Shown here: one piece after another, positions 57,370 to 64,000 of the stretch
Position numbering within the stretch: the first letter of the stretch is position 1
Layout of the letters: every line of letters starts with the position of its first letter
Source: Alentia gelatinosa
Taxonomy: Eukaryota > Annelida > Polychaeta > Phyllodocida > Polynoidae
Assembly (NCBI GenBank): GCA_950022655.1
Contig: OX465580.1
Span: 100,458,797-100,522,796 of the forward strand
Length of the DNA: 64,000 bases
Reading direction: 5' to 3'
The notes under the pieces: generated by a model
What the model was told of the DNA's origin: nothing
Databases searched by the model: none
The model's input: only the letters and a program-made list of their open reading frames with translations
Translations under genes and position numbers: made by a program

Positions 57370-59960
57370 GGAAATGATTTCGTATGACAAGCCCTGTGAA
57401 TAGCATTTCTTACCCATAGTTTAGTCAATATTAATATACAGTTCATTTTAAATAGCACCTTGCTGGATAATACTGTTGATATTCGTGACCAAGAATGTTT
57501 GGGCCTTCTATATAGTTCAAAATGGTTGGAGGGTAGAAATAGGTATACTACTAGGCTGTAATGGCCCTGGATATTTCAGCTGCTCTAATAGTTTACCTCT
57601 GACTGTTAGTTTCGCCTAACCCTGATAACTGCATTGTGGACGCCAGCCGACACCTGAACGTATTACAAAAACATGACGTGTCCATCCTATTCTGTGAGCT
57701 CAGTTCTCATGCACTTATAGAATTATAGTTTGCCTTCTTCCCGGGAAACCTCGCGTGGTTCAGTATCGCTTTACGTGATAGCATCACTTCGCGATACTAC
57801 ACCATGAGGCTCGCAAACTTCACCAAACTCTCGCAGTTCAAACATTTTTCAGTGATAGCATCAGAATCTGTGCATTGTGTACATTATCTCGGTCTAATGT
57901 TTTGCTTTTCTGTGAGTGTGTGGAAATTGTTTCTAGAGAAGGTCCATAAAAGGTTAGCTCGATAAAGACAATCATTTGGAATAATCCGAGCACCATCATT
58001 CAATATTCAAAGGACAACTGCATTACATGATTTGACTTTTTTCAATGATACATCTCATTTTTCATATTAAAGGATTAAAGATAAGATTTTTGTGAATATA
58101 AATGCTATTGGCTATTAGCGCCATATAGAATAAGTGTAACAATGAAAACTCCATTGAGAGCTGGCAAAATCTGATGCGAGAGATATCTAGAAATGGGTTT
58201 ACCAGATAAAATATAACCACCATAATTAGAATGAGATAATAAATATTAAAAATTAAGGATTTATTCTCTATCATAGATGCATATGGTAATGGTAGGAGGT
58301 TAAACCCAAAGTCAGTTTTGGGACCATTGCATGAAATATGTGAGCTTTAGGTGTTCGGTATGGGTATGCATAGGTATACGCGACAGACTTGAACTCACCC
58401 TAGTGGTCGAATCTGAAATCACTATCCCGCAAATCTCGAGTTAGAAGTATACCTCACCCGACGGAATATTGGTAAAAAAATTGTATTTACATACATATAT
58501 CTTTTTTCGAAAGTTAGTGTCTAGATTCAATGCCATGTTTAACTTCCTGTCTGAGGTGTCTAGTCTTTTTTTTTTTTTTCAGAAAGAGGGTCCGCCATCA
58601 ATTCTGCAAATGCTTGATAACATAGCTTAGCTAAATCATTATTCTTTTTCATCCACACTTTACTTTTTTCATCTTCCCTTCATCTTGATTGAAGGGCGAA
58701 AGTACTCTGACTTCAATTTGTTTTTACACAGAGTTGATTTTTCTGTCCAGTTTGTGGTCGCCATAATTCGACAGTAGATGCTGGCTGGAAGAGATAAATT
58801 ACTGACTCTGGAAGAAAGTCGTAGCTGTGATTTTCTTTGGTCTATATATATACTTCTCGTTATATGTTATTGCGTCCTTGGGAATAACAGGAGAGCATCT
58901 TGGATGGACGTTTCATCTTCCCAACTGACTTCATTAAATTCGTCTCTTCTTATTCTTAAAAGGCTTGGCAGGAGATAAATACATAAACCAGCATTGTGTG
59001 GATGGAACTCTGCGGAGCGCTGTGTACATCGTAGGTGTTCACAGTCAAATCTCTGAGGGAAATTACACCCTATGAAAGGATTGCTAGCTGCAGGTCAATG
59101 ACAGAGTAACACTGTGAATTCTTCAACTAATTTAACTAATTTAGACAAAAACTCGTAAGAGACGTTTGTGCTTCCAGCCATTTACCCGTTAATCTTTTAG
59201 TAAATTATAAATAATAATCAATAATGACTCGGGGATATCTTCAGATGCCACCATGATAATCAAGTGAAGTCAGATATCTCACCGAGTCAAAAATATCAGG
59301 TGCTTTCAAACGTTTGTGTAGGGATGGAAAACAGAAAGCTAACGTTTAACGACTGAACGCATGGCACATATTGCTAATGTTACATCTGTGGCCCTTCCTT
59401 TCTCATTATTAATACAGATTTCCCATGAGATGATTAAATGGAAACGAAATATAATAGAATTTCTGGATGAACCCTAAATTTCCTAATGATTTCAATTATC
59501 ACATTGGGCTTATTTCATCGATTAATGGATCTTTTTGAGCTTTGGAGTAAATTAGAACAAGACATTTCTAAATGCTAGTGGTTAGTATTGAGACATAATT
59601 ACGGGTCATCAGGGACTGATTATGTTGATAGAATTATCCCGATTCCAATTTAAGCAACTAATTATATGGCACACTGGTTGGAGTCACCAGTGTGGGGTCT
59701 ATATGAAATGCATGGAGGCATCTAGCACCAAAAATGGTGCTCGTTGGAAAGTGTGACTGGTTGATGGTAACCTCAGCAGCCACTGCAGTTGTACTTCAAT
59801 AAAATGGATACAACATATATAACAAAGTGATTAGTATTCACTAACACTGACATTTATCTACGACAAACTGAAATATACGCCATGAATGTGAATATTTTCT
59901 CTCGAATTTACATTATTCATCTTACGGCCAAGATCAGAGCGAGCATGATGGAATCTATGA
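57370..59960. other. OCRL intron or flank: no feature recognised
   Basis: AT-rich sequence with a T run near 58566-58580 and a single AAATGCATGGAGGCAT motif near 59706 that resembles the TTAA element family. No exon was found although the 5-phosphatase coding region was looked for here. Confidence 0.4.
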
Positions 59961-59970
59961 AATGTGAATA

Positions 59971-60070
59971 AAGAAGGAGCAATACAACACAATCCCATGT
60001 CTGAGATTCAAACCTGGGGTCTGTAAGTTTATTGCGCCACTCAATGCATTATGCTGCCGTGCTCCAAATC
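59971..60070 (-). mobile_element. tRNA-derived SINE head
   Basis: On the minus strand the sequence shows AGTGGCGCAATAAAC in the A-box region and CCCCAGGTTTGAATCTCAGA, a good pol III B box (GGTTTGAATCT against GGTTCGANTCC). The surrounding bases give a tRNA-like order but no intact cloverleaf, so this is a SINE head rather than a functional tRNA gene. Confidence 0.55.
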
Positions 60071-60079
60071 CTATCAGCT

Positions 60080-61100
60080 GAAGAGGGTAGGATAAGCTGT
60101 GTACATTTTGATTTTGATTTATTTCGCACATCCAAGTGAACAAAAGCACATAAAAGGGAGAGTGATTGACACCATACTGCAATGAGTAAGCTGGGATTCT
60201 GTCTACAGTAAAAGACGAATAAATGCCCCTCTCTTTTTGAGATGCATAAATCTTCTTTTAAATACATCCATCTACTTTTTGCAAGATTCATATCTTATTA
60301 GGTGACTAGTCAGGAAACAAAAGTGTTTCCTATCGCCTCATTCCCTCCACCGTCTTAGATTCAATATATCATCTGTCCGAACTGGAAAGTTCAGGTGACT
60401 TACAACAGTTGAGTCAAGAATTAGACCAATAGTACTAGTTGAAAGTTCTTCCTGTACAAAGAAGAACCAATAGCCAAGTTATTTAAGTGTGCTCCTGGCT
60501 CCAAATCTGACTGAATTTCCCTCGACTCAAGCCAAGCAAAGGTGTTCTACAAACGTCCACTGGGCCTGTATGTGCTTTAAATGGTAGTTTCTGTATTTGC
60601 TGGGGCCCGTTCTAAAACACCACAAATTGGCCTTGCTGAAAGCTTTCTCTTGTATCCGGCTAGTCGGTGGTCGGCCTCTCGCGGGGATTGCTAACGGGGG
60701 AAAGGCAAAAAAAGACAAAATCACTCTGACTCCCCCAACCTCTAGGGAGGTAGGTCAGTGTTTTCAAGGCTGCCAAGTTGAGAGCTAATCTAAGATCACT
60801 TGACGACTATAAGTATGGCCGTGCTATCCTGTTTTTTAGGTTTTTGATGTATTCAATTAATTGAATTCAACATTTCCAATGTACCTAACTCATGATTTGA
60901 CATCATGTCGCTATGTATTTATATCACATGGCAGCAAACCACAACTACAGTTTCCGACATACAAAGCAGTTGTGCCAGTGGTTATTGGTAAATCTTCTAT
61001 CATTTTGAAATTTCAATATATGTGAGCGAACAAAACATAGAATATAAGTGGTGTATACAAGCATGGTATCAATCTAGGCAGCTCACTCTTTTCGATTCGA
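60080..61100. other. No feature recognised
   Basis: AT-rich sequence with small antiparallel frames at 60527-60788 without domains. Confidence 0.4.
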
Positions 61101-61109
61101 TTATATAGT

Positions 61110-61480
61110 ATCTAAAATCTTGAACTCCCTGAGTAAATCAATTTCTTTCTTGCTAGTGTTAGGGGAAAAACTGCACAAGACGGGTCAGTTTTACCTGTTT
61201 AGTTTTTATCACTTTGTCTTTCCTAAAGGTCTTGCTAGTAGACCCACATATTTTGTTGTCTCTACTGCAGTTCCAGAGGTTCTGCCAAGTACATGTATTT
61301 TGAATGTGCTCCTTGGCTACTGGTTTCAGGTCTGTATGTGGAACTGTGTGGGATCCAATTGTTTTAGTTAGTATGTCTTTTGGCTGCTTATTCTGAAGCT
61401 TCATTTCCCTCAATTCCGATATGACTTAGTGCCGAAACATGGCTACCTCTTTGCCATATTTTTTCTTGAGGTCTGTAGTC
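61110..61480 (-). mobile_element. Non-LTR retrotransposon RNase H fragment
   Basis: On the minus strand, VSALSHIGIEGNEASE, a stop, then AAK reproduces the RNase H motif S-H-x-G-I-x-G-N-E-x-A-D-x-x-A-K of Jockey/I-type LINEs. After a frame change, VPHTDLKPVAKEHIQ and WQNLWN match the conserved I-P-x-x-D-x-K-P...W-Q-x-x-W that follows. Internal stops and a frameshift mark it as dead. A sister fragment lies at 31690-31860, and the later part of this protein type is seen at 11355-11540. Confidence 0.7.
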
Positions 61481-61860
61481 AACGGTTTGTAGACAAGATT
61501 TAGAGCTTGAGAAGACTATAAAGTTCTTGTGTTGTGCCACTTTTATCCAAGTCAAGACTTGCAATATTGAAGGAAATGATGTAGCCTTTAAATTTTACCT
61601 ATTCCCAACTGTGATGATACCTTGAATGACGGAATGGTTGATTCCAACCCCACACCATTACTATAGCATGCACTGGCTGTGACATCATAATCTTAGAACC
61701 ATCGTAATTTCCTTAAATACATTTGTGACAAACCATGAAACCAAGAAATAGAATTAATAGGTGTTGGAAACTTATTTTAAAGAGTTGCTATGGCTAGTAG
61801 ATAATTACTAGAGAGGAAAAACAATCAAGGTTTTGCCAGTAGGTGGCTCATCAGGCGTAA

Positions 61861-62262
61861 TTAACTCTTTCAGTCCGAGCAATGCTTGGAGGCATTCCCA
61901 CCCAGGGGACGAGGAATGCCTGGAGGCATTCCCACCCAGGGGACGAGGAATGCCTCCAGGCATTGTTTAAAAATATATTTATGTTTATGTGTCATCATCA
62001 CAAACGTTATGTTTTATGAGAAATAATGAATAGATTTACACCAGTTTTTCACAATTAATATAAAATACCATGTTCATCATTATACCCTGTGGGTATTTGA
62101 TAAGTAACTATAGTAACTGGTATCTAGAGGTTGCTAAGTGACGCCCATACGACAAACAGACACCATACGGCGATAGTCTCGTCCCCTTGGGGTTTATAGA
62201 GGTATTATGCCTCGTCTTATAGTGCCTGTGCTCTCCAATCAGGCTCGGACAGAAAGAGTTAA
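61861..62262. mobile_element. Intact TTAA-flanked piggyBac-like MITE, 402 bases
   Basis: TTAA occurs at both ends (61861-61864, 62259-62262). Inside it the left end CTCTTTCAGTCCGAGC and right end CTCTTTCTGTCCGAGC (opposite strand) match at 15 of 16 bases. Three AATGC(C/T)T-SS-AGGCATT motifs lie near the left end (about 61881, 61915 and 61949), two of them within a 34-base direct repeat (GGCATTCCCACCCAGGGGAC). TTAA duplication with a C-x-CTTT terminus is typical of piggyBac elements. There is no coding capacity, so mobilisation would need a transposase from elsewhere. Confidence 0.8.
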
Positions 62263-62499
62263 GAACAAATACAAGGCTTTCTTCTGATCCTGGATGGGGA
62301 GTGGACTAGAAATCCAACGCGGTTACCATTTTTGAGCCATTGGTACACACTGGAAAACGGTCTTCGAAAAGCGTTTTAATGGTCTGGTATTTCTCAAGCA
62401 AAATGGTTTCGGGGATGTCAAATATCATGTTCTTTGCTAGGTTAAAGAGGATGGATAGTGTTTCCTAATCCCATGCAGGGGATTCAGGTGGCCTTTCAG

Positions 62500-62930
62500 C
62501 TTTTATTCTCTTTTTTCAGATGCCTGCTTCCCAGTACAACTCGTCCTCTGGTGGAGTGCAATTCGGCTTCTGTGTGTAGATTTCATAGTTTTCTTTGAAA
62601 ATCAAGTAAGAGGTCGGTTGTTGGAGTAGCCTATACTCTCTTAGAGTATTGTAGAGACAGTTTCTCTTGTTTAACAAGTCTGTGACACTAGTTAGTAAGT
62701 AGAGGAGGCGCCACTGGTAGCATAGGCCACATGGCACGCTTCATAACCACATAAATCCTTTATGTGAGCCATGATTTCGCAACCTGGACAAAAAACCTTT
62801 ATCTGGGTATTTAATGCATATTTTTCATTTTTTCCTCTAATGATGCCTGATGAGCTGTTTTGCAGCGAAACCTTTGACATAACTCCGACTTGGGGATCCC
62901 CCGAGCCTCTTTTTAGATCCATCTGGACCT
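62500..62930 (-). pseudogene. Unassigned codon-like segment, frameshifted
   Basis: Two overlapping minus-strand frames (62692-62922 and 62516-62737) both look protein-like. The first has FCPGCEIMAHIKDLCGYEAC; the second continues with TSVTDLLNKRNCLYNTLREY and CTPPEDELYWEAGI. A one- or two-base indel at about 62695-62735 would join them. A Cys-x2-Cys...Cys pattern suggests a zinc-binding module. It could be part of the mobile element to its right or a separate gene remnant; I do not recognise it. Confidence 0.3.
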
Positions 62931-63137
62931 AAATTCAGTAACCTCACCAATTTGTTGATGGTTCCCCCACTTCCCATTTCCAGGGAGACCTGGCAATGTC
63001 ATCAATTAGGATATCATTACCATGGAACACAACATGGAAACGGTGATAGTGAGGAATATTTCTTTCCCATTTCAAGGTAGCATCGAGACTATTTCAGACT
63101 CATCTTCACCAGTTTCTGTAACTGCAGAACAGCATCC

Positions 63138-63980
63138 TCATTGTTCCAAATAATAGATTCTGTACCTAAAGCATGTAATGTCTGTGTCCTTTGGGCTTTT
63201 GTGGGCTCCAATAACATACGTGTTTTTGATGTAAGTTTCCTTATATCTGGTGAGTATAGAGGAGACAAGATCTTCTAACAGGTTTGAGACCGTTTTAAAG
63301 TCCCAAGTATGTTGATACTTTGCTTTGGGAGGCCTGTCATCAAAAATACTTGTCGATAGTCTGGTTACCATTTCAAGGTTTCCTACTATGGTGCCTTCCA
63401 CCTTCTCAACATAATGCTGAAAGGGTATTCCTCGCTGTATTCATAGTAGAGTAACTAAAACCTTTCTTATGTAAGAAGGTGAAAAATCTCATATCATCAA
63501 AGATCAAACGGTTATTCAGATTCATCTTATTCTCTACAAAGAATAAAGTCCACTTTTTAAAAGCAATATCGTATTCATTCTTTGTTGAATCCCTCCATAA
63601 CTGCATGTAAAGAGCAGTGGAGTCTGGATCCAAGCCAAGCCCTGAAGTCCTCTTTCTAGATCACCCTGAAACATGGGGAAGGGGCCAAAGCTGCTCGTCC
63701 AGCATTTGTCTGGCTGTTCTTCTCAGGAGGCCATTTCTGGGTTGGGCTTCCCACAACAGCGTGATAAGGATGCCCTCTGTCCTATCCTCACTTCTGCTGG
63801 ACAGACAACAGAAATCTTTTTCCCCTTCGGCATGCCTTGTAAAAGACAAGAATTGGGGCTTGTAGTTGTACGAGGCACACAGTGCGAGTGACTGCTGATG
63901 TATGACAAAGCCCGATCCCGCGGCTCCGTTCGTCTGGCGCGGTCCGTGTCAGGCCGTTCGTAAGTCCTTCACCCATTGGT
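63138..63980 (-). mobile_element. DIRS/Ngaro-type tyrosine-recombinase retroelement fragment
   Basis: Reading leftward on the minus strand: a segment ILITLLWEAQPRNGLL resembles the stretch before the recombinase in DIRS/Ngaro elements. After one in-frame stop (63658-63660) comes STKNEYDIAFKKWTLFF, then FFTFLHKKGFSYSTMNTARN, the N-terminal SAM-like DNA-binding domain of YR recombinases (S-T-x-x-x-Y...Y-S-x-x-x-x-A-R-x-A-L). After a frameshift at about 63415 comes DDRPPKAKYQHTWDFKTV, the R-P-P-K-x-x-Y-x-x-x-W-D signature. The catalytic part with the R-H-R-Y tetrad was not recognised, so the copy is truncated or diverged on its left. It runs to the window edge. Confidence 0.75.
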
Positions 63981-64000
63981 TCTTGTAATCAGGGCCCTGT

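Overview
This window looks like nuclear DNA of an animal, most likely a marine invertebrate. The evidence is a gene with small exons (69-125 bases) and introns of 1.4-13 kb, GT-AG splice sites, many decayed animal-type transposons (non-LTR retroelements, a tyrosine-recombinase retroelement, a TTAA-flanked piggyBac-like element, several inverted-repeat elements) and minisatellites. Nothing looks bacterial or viral, and the phylum cannot be fixed from the sequence alone.

One host gene can be defended. Five exons on the minus strand (55933-56001, 54424-54520, 47691-47815, 34590-34700, 25992-26102) have compatible phases. They join into 171 codons matching the C-terminal half of the inositol-polyphosphate 5-phosphatases OCRL/INPP5B: the ASH (ASPM-SPD2-Hydin) domain, then the linker and the start of the RhoGAP-like domain. 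The 5-phosphatase catalytic exons should lie beyond base 64000. The rest of the RhoGAP domain was not found in the left 26 kb, so it is probably beyond base 1. Most of the window is therefore intron of this gene, or intron plus unresolved flank on the left.

Layout. 0-8.9 kb: an inverted-repeat element at the very start, purine-rich and C-rich repeats, a TTAA-flanked element, and a GC-rich promoter-like block at 6.4-7.3 kb. 8.9-9.8 kb: a minisatellite. 11-21 kb: several non-LTR retroelement fragments including a nested pair, a hammerhead-like motif, and a 63-base minisatellite that supplies the longest (spurious) open frames. 21-25.8 kb: GC-rich blocks and an inverted-repeat element. 26-56 kb: the OCRL introns, holding transposon remnants, a broken GIY-YIG reading frame, hairpin elements and GC-rich or homeodomain-site-rich blocks that may be regulatory. 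56-64 kb: a second hammerhead-like copy, a tRNA-derived SINE, a retroelement RNase H fragment, a 402-base TTAA element, and a DIRS/Ngaro-type tyrosine recombinase fragment at the right edge.

Most of the longer open frames are chance frames in GC-rich, purine-rich or repeat DNA and are not annotated as genes. No complete gene, rRNA, canonical tRNA or CRISPR array was seen. The best candidates for a second look are the paired hammerhead-like tails, the nested retroelements at 19-20.7 kb, the minisatellite that resembles a stop-terminated unit 0.7 kb away, and the GIY-YIG plus zinc-finger-like pseudogene with its adjoining hairpin.
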